From the NCBI RefSeq assembly GCF_900018785.1, contig NZ_FCOY01000007.1:978632-1042631 (forward strand): a stretch of 64,000 nucleotides of DNA. The letters run 5' to 3'. The position numbers and the translations under genes were made by a program. Each line of letters starts with the position of its first letter. Position 1 is the first letter of the stretch. This DNA comes from Xanthomonas massiliensis (GTDB lineage: Bacteria > Pseudomonadota > Gammaproteobacteria > Xanthomonadales > Xanthomonadaceae). Positions 51,403 to 60,005 of the stretch are shown here, in pieces. The notes under the pieces are model-generated. The model saw nothing but the letters and a program-made list of their open reading frames with translations, had not been told where the DNA came from and did not search any database.

Positions 51403-54400
51403 TCATTCCGCGTCCTCCTGCGCGCCGTGCCAGTGGCGCCAGCTCTCGGCCAGCCGCGCCGGGTCGGGCGTGTCGCCGGGCTCGCCGCGTTCGAGCAGCG
51501 AATACAGCCGGTGGCTGGTGGTGGCGAAGGCGGCGAAGCGCTGCGCATCGGCGAACGGGTCGGCGCCGCGGTGGACCAGGTGCAGCTCCGGTTCCGCCGA
51601 TTCGCTCCAGCCGAAGCCGGCCTGCCATTGCGCGGCGGCGTCCTTGACCGCCTTGTCGAGGTCGTCGGCGAGCGCGGCCTGGTGGTACTTCCAGCTGCTG
51701 TAGAGGGCGAACGCCAGCGGCGTCTGCAGGCCGTGGCGGTACAGCCGCAGCAGTTCGGCCAGCGCGGCCTGCGCCTGCGCCTGCGACAGTGGCTCGGGGT
51801 CCATCGGATGCGGGCCGATGCCGTCCTCGTGCTCGAAGAAGCGCACGTACGGCGCGCGCTCGCCGGCGGCGCGCAGCAGCAGCCATTCCAGGCCGTGGCG
51901 GATCGCCGCGCGCCCGCCCAGGGCACCGACCTGCACCCGTCCCAGCCCGGGCGCGTACCAGCCGGGCAGCCGGCCGTGCAGGTCGATGCCGTCGATCCGC
52001 ACCTGCAGCCGCTGCGACCGCGCCGGCGCCTCGCCGCGCCATTGCGCGAAGGCCGCGGCGTAGGGCGCGATCTTGCGCAGGCCCTCGTCGAGCTGGCGCC
52101 GGCCCAGCGGCCCGGACGGCAGCAGCGCGCGCGCGCGCAGACGCTCGTACAGGCCGTCGGCCTGGCCGGCCAGCGCGGCCTCGAACACCTGCTGCTGCAG
52201 TTCGTAGCCTTCCAGGCCGCGGCCCGGTGCCAGCAGCGGCTCCAGGTCGCTGTCCTCGCCGGCCGGGGCGGGCAGGCGCATGCCCAGGCGGTGGCGCAGG
52301 AACTCCCCGGCCGGGTCGGCGAACAGCCGGCGCAGGTCATCGATCGACACGCTCGCCGGCGGCGCCGCCGCGTCGGCGGGCAGCTCGCCGGCCACCCACG
52401 GCGCCAGCGGCTGGCGCTGCCCGGCGAGGCTGTCCACCGCCGGCCGCCACTGCCGGCGGTAGCTGAAGCGGCGCGGGTCGGGCCCGCCCTCGCCGTTGTC
52501 CTCGCCCGCCCCGCCGAACGCGGCCGCGGCGAACGGCTGCAGCGGATGGCGCACCACGAGCTTGCCCGCCGCCTCGGGATCGGCGTGGTACCGCGCGGCG
52601 CTGGCCAGCAGCTCGCTGACCAGCAGCGACGGCTCGCGCGCGCTGCCGTCGCGGGCGTCGGCGCCGAGGTAGCTGAGGTAGAACACCTCCTGCGCCGAGG
52701 CGAACAGCTGCAGGAACAGGAAGCGGTCGTCGTCGCGGGTGGAACGGTCGCCGTGGCGGCGGCGCGCGCTGCCGAGTTCGGCGGTGAGGCGGTTGAGCCC
52801 GGCGGCCGGGTCGCGGCGCGGGAAGTCGCCGTCGTTCATGCCGAGCAGGCAGATCGCGCGGAACGGCAGCAGTCGCATCGGCACCATGCGGCCGAAGCTG
52901 ATGCCGCCGGTGAGCAGCGGCGCGCGGGTGTCGGCCTCGCCCAGCACCGCGGCGAAGTGCGCGCGCACTACCTCGGCCGGCACCGCGCCGGCGAACCCGG
53001 CACGCTCGGCGTCGCGGGCGTACTGGTCGATCAGGCTGCGCAGGCGCTCCAGCGCGCGCTGCGCGCGCGGAGACGACGGGGTGGCCGGGACCAGCGCGTC
53101 GAGCAGGCCGAGCAGGCGCTCGCGCCAGGCCGCCGGCGGTGCCGCCTCGGCCAACAGCTGCTGCTGGCGTTCGAGCACGCGCAGCAGCCGGACCAGGGTG
53201 TCCAGCGCCGCCAGCGCGCTGCCTTCCAGCAGCGGCCACGGCGCGACGCCGGCGATGTCGTCCTCGGCGCCGCTGGCGTGGCCGAGCAGCAGCCGGTCCA
53301 GCGCGAAGCGCCAGGTGTAGGCGTCGTCGGCCGGCGCCTGGTGGCGTTGCCGGTGCGCCGCGTCCAGGCCCCAGCGCGCGCCGGCGGCGTGCAGCCAGCC
53401 GCGCAGGCGCTCCAGCCCGTCCTCGTCCAGGCCGGCGGCCTCGGCGACCGGGGCGCTGGCCAGCAGGTCGAGGATCTCGTGCAGGCCGAAGCGCGAGACC
53501 GGCAGCCCGAGCAGGGTCAGGAACACCTCGGCCAGCGGCTCGCTGGCCAGCGGGCTGGCGTCGGCCAGCGCGTAGGGCAGGCGATCGTCGTCGCCGTGGC
53601 CGCCGAACACTGCGTCCAGGTACGGCACGTAGGGGTCGATGTCCGGCGCCAGCACGGCGATCTCGCGCGGCTGCAGCGGCGGGTCGAAGCGCTCGTCCTC
53701 CAGCAGCGCGCGCAGCTGGTCGTGCAGCACCTGCAGCTCGCGCAGGCGGGTGTGGCAGGCGTGCACCTGCAGGCTGGGATCGTGCAGCCGCAGCGCCGGC
53801 AGGCGCTGGCGCGGATCGGCCGCGGTCGGTGCGGGCGGCGGCGCGTCGCGGCGATGCAGCAGGTCGGATTGCATGCGCCGCAGCAGGCTGTCGCCCAGGC
53901 CGCCCTCGGCCAGCGGGCGACGGCCGGACTGCAGCGGGTCGGCGTAGGCCTCGATCTCGGCACGCGGCGGCGCCACCTCCTCGCTGCCGAGCAGGGCCAT
54001 GAAATCGCGCCCGGCCGCACCCCAGGCCTGCAGCAGCGGGTTTTCCTGCACGCTGTCGGCGAACAGCTCGGTGCCGGGGCCCTCGCGGCGGCGCTGCCAC
54101 AGGCTCTGCAGGTCGCCCCAGTAGCCCTGGGTCGGCGTGGGCAGGTAAAAGTGCAGCGTGCCCACCCGCGCCTGGGTGGCCAGCACGCGCAGCACGTCGG
54201 GGGAAATGTTGAGCGTGGCGAAGGCGAACAGCCGCGTCGGCAGCCCCTGCGGCAGCGCCGCGTCGGCGCGGCCGAAACGGCCCAGGTACTCGTCGATGCG
54301 GCGCGCGCGGTAGCGGCGGCCGGTGGCGATCGCGCGCCACAGCTGCGCCTGCGGGTCGGCCGGGTCGGCGCCAGCCTCCCAGCGCAGCAGCCAGTCGCGG

Positions 54401-54831
54401 CGCCAGGCCTGGTACTTCTCGAACACGGCGGACAGCTCGCCGGCCAGCGCCCACGGCTTGAGCGCGTCGCCATCGCCCAGGTAGGCGTCGATCGCCGCCA
54501 GCGCCGGCGCGGCGCGCACGTTCGGGTCGGCCAGCGCGCCATACAGGCGCCACTGCATCGCCGCCATGTCCAGGTCGTCCGCCGCCGGGCCGAGGTTGGC
54601 CTCCAGCGCGCGCGCGACGAACTCGCCGGGGGTGAGGAATTCCAGGTTGGCGGCGACGCCGTACTCGGCCGCCAGCGTGGCCTGCAGCCAGCGCCGCATC
54701 GCCACCTGCGGGATCAGCACCACGTCCGGCGCCAGCAGCGGCTGGCCGGGCGCCGGCCGCCGCAGTTCCTCGGCCAGCAGCGCGGCCAGCATGTCCAGGG
54801 CGTTGGAGGGATAGAGGCGGAAATCGACCAT
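51403..54831 (-). CDS. recC: Exodeoxyribonuclease V gamma subunit (RecC)
   Basis: Chi-recognition subunit, 1142 residues from ATG 54829-54831. N-terminus MVDFRLYPSNALDMLAALLAEEL and motifs FLTPGEFVARAL, LSAVFEKYQAWRRDWL, LPTRLFAFATLNISPDVLRVL, LLTGGISFGRMVPMRLLPFRAICLLGMNDGDFPRRD are diagnostic. First gene of the recC-recB-recD operon, divergent from the mla operon with 186 bp between. Confidence 0.96.
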   Translation of the reverse strand: MVDFRLYPSNALDMLAALLAEELRRPAPGQPLLAPDVVLIPQVAMRRWLQATLAAEYGVAANLEFLTPGEFVARALEANLGPAADDLDMAAMQWRLYGALADPNVRAAPALAAIDAYLGDGDALKPWALAGELSAVFEKYQAWRRDWLLRWEAGADPADPQAQLWRAIATGRRYRARRIDEYLGRFGRADAALPQGLPTRLFAFATLNISPDVLRVLATQARVGTLHFYLPTPTQGYWGDLQSLWQRRREGPGTELFADSVQENPLLQAWGAAGRDFMALLGSEEVAPPRAEIEAYADPLQSGRRPLAEGGLGDSLLRRMQSDLLHRRDAPPPAPTAADPRQRLPALRLHDPSLQVHACHTRLRELQVLHDQLRALLEDERFDPPLQPREIAVLAPDIDPYVPYLDAVFGGHGDDDRLPYALADASPLASEPLAEVFLTLLGLPVSRFGLHEILDLLASAPVAEAAGLDEDGLERLRGWLHAAGARWGLDAAHRQRHQAPADDAYTWRFALDRLLLGHASGAEDDIAGVAPWPLLEGSALAALDTLVRLLRVLERQQQLLAEAAPPAAWRERLLGLLDALVPATPSSPRAQRALERLRSLIDQYARDAERAGFAGAVPAEVVRAHFAAVLGEADTRAPLLTGGISFGRMVPMRLLPFRAICLLGMNDGDFPRRDPAAGLNRLTAELGSARRRHGDRSTRDDDRFLFLQLFASAQEVFYLSYLGADARDGSAREPSLLVSELLASAARYHADPEAAGKLVVRHPLQPFAAAAFGGAGEDNGEGGPDPRRFSYRRQWRPAVDSLAGQRQPLAPWVAGELPADAAAPPASVSIDDLRRLFADPAGEFLRHRLGMRLPAPAGEDSDLEPLLAPGRGLEGYELQQQVFEAALAGQADGLYERLRARALLPSGPLGRRQLDEGLRKIAPYAAAFAQWRGEAPARSQRLQVRIDGIDLHGRLPGWYAPGLGRVQVGALGGRAAIRHGLEWLLLRAAGERAPYVRFFEHEDGIGPHPMDPEPLSQAQAQAALAELLRLYRHGLQTPLAFALYSSWKYHQAALADDLDKAVKDAAAQWQAGFGWSESAEPELHLVHRGADPFADAQRFAAFATTSHRLYSLLERGEPGDTPDPARLAESWRHWHGAQEDAE

Positions 54832-55017
54832 GCGAGCGCCCATCTTGCCGCAGCGGCGTCGCAGCCGGCGAGACCGCCGGAACGGTCCGTCGCAGCGATG
54901 GGCCCGGCCCGCGGTGACGGCGGCGGCCCGGCGGTGCAAAATACTGCACGCGGCAGTTCATCTTTATTCAGTGGCCGCCACCGATCCTACCCCGTTGATT
55001 TTCCGTTAAAGGCCGCG

Positions 55018-55815
55018 ATGTCCGCATCCGAGACCCCGCTGGTGGAGTTGTCCGGCGCCCGCATCGACCGCGGGGGCCGCACGATCCTGGGCGGCCTCAA
55101 CCTGACCGTGCCGCGCGGCAGCATCACCACGGTGCTGGGGCCGTCGGGCAGCGGCAAGTCCACCCTGCTGGCCGCGCTGACCGGCGAGCTGGAGGCGGCC
55201 GCCGGGCAGATCCGCGTCTTCGGCGCGCCGGTGCCGACCGGTTCGCGCGCGCTGCTGGAGATGCGCAAGAGCCTGGGCGTGCTGCTGCAGGGCAACGGCC
55301 TGCTGACCGACCTGAGCGCGGCCGAGAACGTGGCCCTGCCGCTGCGCGCCCATACCCGCCTGCCCGAGCCGGTGCTGCAGCGGCTGGTGCGCATGAAGCT
55401 GCACGCGGTGGGCCTGCTGGCCGCCGCCGACGCCTGGCCGCGCGAGCTGTCCGGCGGCATGGCGCGGCGCGTCGCCCTTGCCCGCGCCCTGGCGCTGGAT
55501 CCGCCGCTGATGCTCTACGACGAACCGCTGACCGGCCTGGACCCGATCGCCTCGGGCGTGATCATGAGCCTGATCAAGCGCCTCAACGACACCCTCGGCC
55601 TGACCAGCATCATCGTCAGCCACCACGTCCGCGAGACCCTGCCGATCTGCGACCAGGCGGTGGTGATCGCCAACGGCGGCATCGTCTTCGCCGGGACGCC
55701 GGCCGCGCTGGAGAGCAGCACCGACCCGCTGGTGCGCCAGTTCCTGCGCGGCGACCCGGAAGGGCCGATCCCGTTCGACGCGCCGGTGCGCAACTACGGC
55801 CAGGAGGAGGCGTGA
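55018..55815 (+). CDS. mlaF: Mla phospholipid transporter ATP-binding protein
   Basis: 265 residues; ABC ATPase of the MlaFEDB inner-membrane complex that keeps outer-membrane lipid asymmetry. Walker A GPSGSGKST at 41-49, Q-loop LLQGNGLLTDL, signature LSGGMARRVALARAL, Walker B LMLYDEPLTGLDP, switch His in IIVSHHV. ATG 55018 follows TTAAAGG. Ends overlapping the permease start (TGATG). Confidence 0.96.
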   Translation: MSASETPLVELSGARIDRGGRTILGGLNLTVPRGSITTVLGPSGSGKSTLLAALTGELEAAAGQIRVFGAPVPTGSRALLEMRKSLGVLLQGNGLLTDLSAAENVALPLRAHTRLPEPVLQRLVRMKLHAVGLLAAADAWPRELSGGMARRVALARALALDPPLMLYDEPLTGLDPIASGVIMSLIKRLNDTLGLTSIIVSHHVRETLPICDQAVVIANGGIVFAGTPAALESSTDPLVRQFLRGDPEGPIPFDAPVRNYGQEEA

Positions 55816-56564
55816 TGGCCTTTGCCGATTCCATCCGTTCGCTGGGCCGGGCCGGGCTGTTCTTCCTGACCGTGCTGCGCGGCTCCGCCCCCAACGCCAC
55901 CCTGCTGGGCGAGCTGCTGCGCGAGATCTACAAGATCGGCGCGCGCTCGCTGCCGATCATCGTGGTCGGCGGCGCCTTCGTCGGCCTGGTGCTGACCCTG
56001 CAGGGCTACCGCACCCTGACCACCTACGGCGCGGTGGACGCGCTGCCCACGCTGCTGGGCCTGTCGCTGTACCGCGAGCTGGCGCCGGTGCTGACCGCGC
56101 TGCTGTTCATCGGCCGCGCCGGCAGCTCGATCGCCGCCGAGCTGGGGCTGATGCGCGCCACCGACCAGATCAAGGCGCTGGAACTGATGGCCATCGACCC
56201 GGTGGCGCGCGCGGTGGCGCCGCGCTTCTGGGCCGCGGTGCTGACCGTGCCGCTGCTGACCGGCATCTTCTGCGCCCTGGCGATCTGCGCCGGCTGGTTC
56301 GAGGCGGTGCAGGTGCTGGGCATCGACAACGGCGCGTTCTGGTCGCACCTGTCGGCGAACGTGGACCTGTGGGACGACTTCGGCGTGTCCCTGCTCAAGG
56401 CGGTGGTGTTCGGCGGTACCGCCGCGCTGGTCGCCGCCTACGTGGGCTTCAACGCCGAGCCCACCATCGAGGGCACCTCGGTGGCGACCACCCGCGCGGT
56501 GGTCAACGCCTCGTTGCTGGTGCTGATGTTCAACTTCGTGATTTCCGCCCTGCTGTTCCAATGA
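55815..56564 (+). CDS. mlaE: Mla phospholipid transporter permease
   Basis: 249 residues, MlaE/YrbE-type permease with multiple hydrophobic helices (SLPIIVVGGAFVGLVLTLQGYRTLTTYG, LYRELAPVLTALLFIGRAGSSIAAELG, MRATDQIKALELMAIDP, ALLVLMFNFVISALLF). ATG 55815 overlaps the mlaF stop; a GTG one codon earlier is an alternative. GGAGG lies just before. Confidence 0.96.
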   Translation: MAFADSIRSLGRAGLFFLTVLRGSAPNATLLGELLREIYKIGARSLPIIVVGGAFVGLVLTLQGYRTLTTYGAVDALPTLLGLSLYRELAPVLTALLFIGRAGSSIAAELGLMRATDQIKALELMAIDPVARAVAPRFWAAVLTVPLLTGIFCALAICAGWFEAVQVLGIDNGAFWSHLSANVDLWDDFGVSLLKAVVFGGTAALVAAYVGFNAEPTIEGTSVATTRAVVNASLLVLMFNFVISALLFQ

Positions 56565-56668
56565 TGCGCGTGCCTCGCAAGAGCCCGCCCATCCGGGGGC
56601 GGGATGCCAACGAAAAGCCCGCTCCGATCGGCATTGGGGCAACCGCTATACCAGGAGTGAAATAACCC

Positions 56669-57190
56669 ATGGCCATCCGTGGACCGCGACTCGAGTTCTC
56701 CGTCGGTGCCTTCCTGCTGCTGGGCCTGGCCTCGCTGCTGGTGCTGGCACTGGCCTCCACCAACCGCAAGCTCGGCAATTCCGGCAGCCACTACCAGCTG
56801 ACCGCGCGCTTCACCCAGATCGGCCAGCTGCGCGAGCGCGCCCCGGTGCGCATCGGCGGCGTGTCGGTGGGCCAGGTCGAGAAGATCGACCTGGACCCGG
56901 TCAAGTTCGACTCGGTGGTGACCCTGTCCATCAGCGAGCGCTACAACGACCTGCCCACCGACACCTCCGCCGGCATCTACACCTCCGGCCTGCTCGGCGA
57001 CAGCTACATCGGCCTGCAGCCCGGCGGTGCGCCGGACAACCTCAAGCCCGGCGGCGAGATCGCCTTCACCCAGCCGGCCGTGGACCTGATCCAGCTGGTC
57101 GGCAAGTACATGTTCAGCGGCGGCGGCGACAAATCCCCCGGCAACGATCCTTCCGGCGCCCCCGCGCCGAACACGGAACCCCAGCAATGA
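56669..57190 (+). CDS. mlaD: Mla outer-membrane lipid asymmetry MCE-domain protein
   Basis: 173 residues. One N-terminal transmembrane helix (FSVGAFLLLGLASLLVLALAS), then an MCE domain (YQLTARFTQIGQLRERAPVRIGGVSVGQVEKI, TSGLLGDSYIGLQPGG) and a Pro/Gly-rich tail. It forms the periplasmic hexameric ring that shuttles lipids. Overlaps mlaC start by 4 bp. Confidence 0.96.
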   Translation: MAIRGPRLEFSVGAFLLLGLASLLVLALASTNRKLGNSGSHYQLTARFTQIGQLRERAPVRIGGVSVGQVEKIDLDPVKFDSVVTLSISERYNDLPTDTSAGIYTSGLLGDSYIGLQPGGAPDNLKPGGEIAFTQPAVDLIQLVGKYMFSGGGDKSPGNDPSGAPAPNTEPQQ

Positions 57191-57873
57191 ACAAGAACAG
57201 CTTCCTGCTTTCCTCCGCCCTGGCACTCGCGCTGGGCGCGGCCGTGCCCGCCACCTCGCTGGCCCAGCCGGCCACCGCCGGCGCGCAGAGCCCGGCGGCG
57301 CAGATGGTGATGGACAACAGCACGCGCATCCTGAGCACGCTCGAGCAGCGCCGTGCCGAGTTCAAGGCCAACCCGGCGGCCCTGCGCCAGTACATCAACG
57401 CGCAGATGGCCAACTTCTTCGACCGCGACTACGCCGCGCGCCTGGTGCTGGGCATCCACGCCCGCGGCGCCTCCGAGGCCGACATCCAGAACTTCGCCGA
57501 CGCGCTGGTGGGCAACCTGACCCAGCGCTACGGCTCGGCGCTGCTGGGCTTCGAGGGCAAGCCCACGTTCCGCTTCAAGTCGCAGGCCACCCTGCCCAAC
57601 AACCTCGGCGTGAAGGTCTCCACCGACCTGATCCGCCCGGGCAACGACCCCACGCCGGTGGACTACCTGCTGCGCAACAACGGCGGGCAGTGGAAGGTGT
57701 TCGACGTGATGATCGAGGGCGTGTCCTACGTGCAGACCTTCCGCAACCAGTTCGATACCCCGCTGCGGCAGAAGTCCATCGCCCAGGTCGCCAACGACCT
57801 GCGCAACGGCAACCTGCAGGTCGCCGACGGCCCGGGCACCGGCAACAAGGGCAAGGCCGGCAATGGCAAGTGA
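57187..57873 (+). CDS. mlaC: Mla periplasmic phospholipid-binding protein
   Basis: 228 residues with signal peptide (SFLLSSALALALGAAVPATSLAQ). Tgt2/MlaC domain: PAALRQYINAQMANFFDRDYAARLVLG, YLLRNNGGQWKVFDVMIEGVSYVQTFRNQF. It carries phospholipids between MlaA and MlaFEDB. Ends with a Gly/Lys-rich tail and overlaps mlaB by 11 bp. Confidence 0.96.
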   Translation: MNKNSFLLSSALALALGAAVPATSLAQPATAGAQSPAAQMVMDNSTRILSTLEQRRAEFKANPAALRQYINAQMANFFDRDYAARLVLGIHARGASEADIQNFADALVGNLTQRYGSALLGFEGKPTFRFKSQATLPNNLGVKVSTDLIRPGNDPTPVDYLLRNNGGQWKVFDVMIEGVSYVQTFRNQFDTPLRQKSIAQVANDLRNGNLQVADGPGTGNKGKAGNGK

Positions 57874-58177
57874 GCCGGCTGCCGGCGTACGCCGCGACGG
57901 CGACACGCTGGTGCTGAACGGCGTGCTCGACCGCGCCGCGGCCACCGCGCTGTGGCCGCAGGCGCAGGCCCAGGCGGCGGGCATCGCCCGCATCGACCTG
58001 GCCGCCGTGCCGCGCGTGGACAGCGCCGGCCTGGCGCTGCTGGCCGAGCTGTGCGCACGCGCCGGGCACGCGGTCGCCGTCGAGCACGCGCCGGCGGAAC
58101 TGGCCGAGCTGCGCGCCGCCTACCGCATGGGACCGGGCCTGGATTTCCAGGCCGCGTCGGTAAAGGAATCGCCATGA
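57863..58177 (+). CDS. mlaB: Mla STAS-domain protein
   Basis: 104 residues, STAS fold: LVLNGVLDRAAATALWP and RIDLAAVPRVDSAGLALLAELCARAG. The Ser in VDSAG corresponds to the phospho-acceptor region of STAS proteins. Needed for ATPase assembly. Overlaps mlaC and mlaA. Confidence 0.92.
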   Translation: MASEPAAGVRRDGDTLVLNGVLDRAAATALWPQAQAQAAGIARIDLAAVPRVDSAGLALLAELCARAGHAVAVEHAPAELAELRAAYRMGPGLDFQAASVKESP

Positions 58178-59223
58178 CCGCATTCGCCCGCCATGCCACG
58201 CCGGTGCTGCTGGCCGCGCTGCTGGGCGCGTGTGCCGCGCAGCCGGCACGCACGCCGCCGCCGGCCGATGCCGCTCCCGCGTCCGCCACGGTGTCGCCCG
58301 CCCCGGCGGCGGAGCCCGCCGCCGCCACGGCCACCGATGCCGCAGCGGCCGGCACGCCCGACGCCACCGACACGGCCACCGCCGCCGTGCCCGCGCGCGG
58401 GGACGGCGGCGATGCAACCGCCGGCGAGGCGGCCCAGGCCGACCAGGCCGTGGACGACTACTCGGCGCTGTACGGCGCGCCCGCCGCCGCCGGCGGCAAC
58501 GGCAACGGCGTGGCCTACGACCCGTGGGAGAAGTACAACCGCGGCATGCACCGCTTCAACCTGGGCGTGGACCGCTACGTCGCCCATCCGCTGGCCACCG
58601 CCTACACCAAGGTCGTGCCCGGCCCGGTGCGGCGGCGCGTGACCAACTTCTTCGACAACATCGGTTCGCCGGTGACCCTGGTCAACCAGCTGCTGCAGGG
58701 GCGCCCGGGCGATGCCTGGGTGACCCTGGGCCGGTTCCTGATGAACTCCACCATCGGCATCGGCGGCCTGTACGACCCGGCCACCCACGAGGGCCTGGCC
58801 CGCTCCGACGAGGACTTCGGCCAGACCCTGGGCGTGTGGGGCTGGCGCAACTCGCGCTACTTCGAGCTGCCGTTCTTCGGCCCGCGCACCCTGCGCGACA
58901 CCTTCGGCATGGCCGGCGACTACCCGCTCTCGCCGATGCGCCAGATCGACGAAGACAACGTGCGCTACGGCCTGCAGGGCCTGCAGCTGGTGGACACGCG
59001 GGTCAAGCTGATGCCGCTGGACGACCTGCGCGCCAACGCGCCGGACGAGTACGCGCTGGTGCGCGACGGCTGGATGCAGCGGCGCAACTACCAGATCCAG
59101 CACGACCTGCAGCGCACCCGCGAGGGCCGCGACGACCAGAACGACGCCCTGCCCGACTACCTCAAGCAGGACGGCACGGTGCCGACCAACGCGATCCCGG
59201 TGCCGGCCACCTGGGGCCGCTGA
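58174..59223 (+). CDS. mlaA: Outer-membrane lipoprotein MlaA (VacJ)
   Basis: 349 residues. Lipoprotein signal ending LLGAC, then an unusually long Ala/Pro/Thr-rich linker of about 85 residues, then the MlaA domain: YDPWEKYNRGMHRFNLGVDRY, NFFDNIGSPVTLVNQLLQG, RFLMNSTIGIGGLYDPA, EDFGQTLGVWG, FFGPRTLRDTFG. Normally MlaA is about 250 residues; the extra length is the linker. Last gene of the operon, followed by a terminator. Confidence 0.95.
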   Translation: MTAFARHATPVLLAALLGACAAQPARTPPPADAAPASATVSPAPAAEPAAATATDAAAAGTPDATDTATAAVPARGDGGDATAGEAAQADQAVDDYSALYGAPAAAGGNGNGVAYDPWEKYNRGMHRFNLGVDRYVAHPLATAYTKVVPGPVRRRVTNFFDNIGSPVTLVNQLLQGRPGDAWVTLGRFLMNSTIGIGGLYDPATHEGLARSDEDFGQTLGVWGWRNSRYFELPFFGPRTLRDTFGMAGDYPLSPMRQIDEDNVRYGLQGLQLVDTRVKLMPLDDLRANAPDEYALVRDGWMQRRNYQIQHDLQRTREGRDDQNDALPDYLKQDGTVPTNAIPVPATWGR

Positions 59224-59241
59224 GCCCACGTGCCGCACCAC

Positions 59242-59275
59242 GAAGAAGGCCCGGGAGCGATCCCGGGCCTTCTTC
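59242..59275 (+). terminator. Perfect 15-bp terminator hairpin after mlaA
   Basis: GAAGAAGGCCCGGGA (59242-59256), GCGA loop, TCCCGGGCCTTCTTC (59261-59275): all 15 pairs match. It ends in TTCTTCG rather than a long T run. The symmetric stem lies between convergent mlaA and glutathione peroxidase and may serve both. Confidence 0.88.
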
Positions 59276-59343
59276 GTTGCGACCGCCGCGCGGGCGGCGG
59301 CCGGTCAGGCGGGCGCGCGATGCGCCCGCGGCCGGCCGTGCCG

Positions 59344-59895
59344 TCACGCCGCCTGGGCCAGCGCCGCGTCGATCGCCGCCAGCAGCGCCGGATCGTCGGC
59401 CGGAGTGTCCGGCGAGAAGCGCGCGACCACGCTGCCATCGCGGCCGACCAGGAACTTCTCGAAGTTCCACAGGATGCCCGGCACCGGGTTGGGGGCGATG
59501 CCGAAGCCTTCCAGCCGCGCGCGCCACGGGCCCTCGCCGCTGGCCTGCGGTTGCGCGGCGATCAGCGCCGCGTACAGCGGGTGGATGTCCGGCCCGACCA
59601 CGGTGATCTTGGAGAACAGCGGGAAGGTGACGTCGTAGTTCAGGCTGCAGAACTGCTTGATCTCCGTGTCGCTGCCCGGCTCCTGCTGCTTGAAATCGTT
59701 GGCGGGAAAGCCGAGCACTTCCAGGCCGGCGGCATGCTTTGCCTTGTACAGCTTCTCGAGGCCCTCGTACTGCGGGGTCAGGCCGCACTTGGAGGCGACG
59801 TTGACGACCAGCAGCACCTTGCCGGCGTAGTCGCCGAGGGTGGCGGGCGCGCCATCGATGGTTTTCAGCGCGATGGCCTGGATCGGGGTGCTCAC
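59344..59895 (-). CDS. Glutathione peroxidase family protein
   Basis: 183 residues from GTG 59893-59895 (AGGAG 9 bp upstream). Peroxidatic Cys37 in VNVASKCGLTPQYEGL, Trp/Asn in LWNFEKFLVGRDG. The usual FPxNQF reads FPANDF, so the catalytic Gln is Asp, as in several bacterial members. Reduces hydroperoxides; reductant probably thioredoxin or glutathione. Confidence 0.93.
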   Translation of the reverse strand: MSTPIQAIALKTIDGAPATLGDYAGKVLLVVNVASKCGLTPQYEGLEKLYKAKHAAGLEVLGFPANDFKQQEPGSDTEIKQFCSLNYDVTFPLFSKITVVGPDIHPLYAALIAAQPQASGEGPWRARLEGFGIAPNPVPGILWNFEKFLVGRDGSVVARFSPDTPADDPALLAAIDAALAQAA

Positions 59896-60005
59896 GGGGG
59901 ATTTCTCCTGGGACGGGACATGACGGGCCGCCAGCATAGAGGCCAGCCGCGACAAACGGGATCACCGCGGGCACCGGCGTTCACGGGCGCGAAGGACGCC
60001 GGACC

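Noticed and set aside
47316-51647. Very long plus-strand open frame opposite recB
   Set aside because: Mirror of the strongly coding minus strand; Arg/Gln/His-rich without any fold signature.
50485-54990. Very long plus-strand frame opposite recC that runs into mlaF
   Set aside because: Only the last 265 codons (mlaF) are real; the rest is a shadow of recC.
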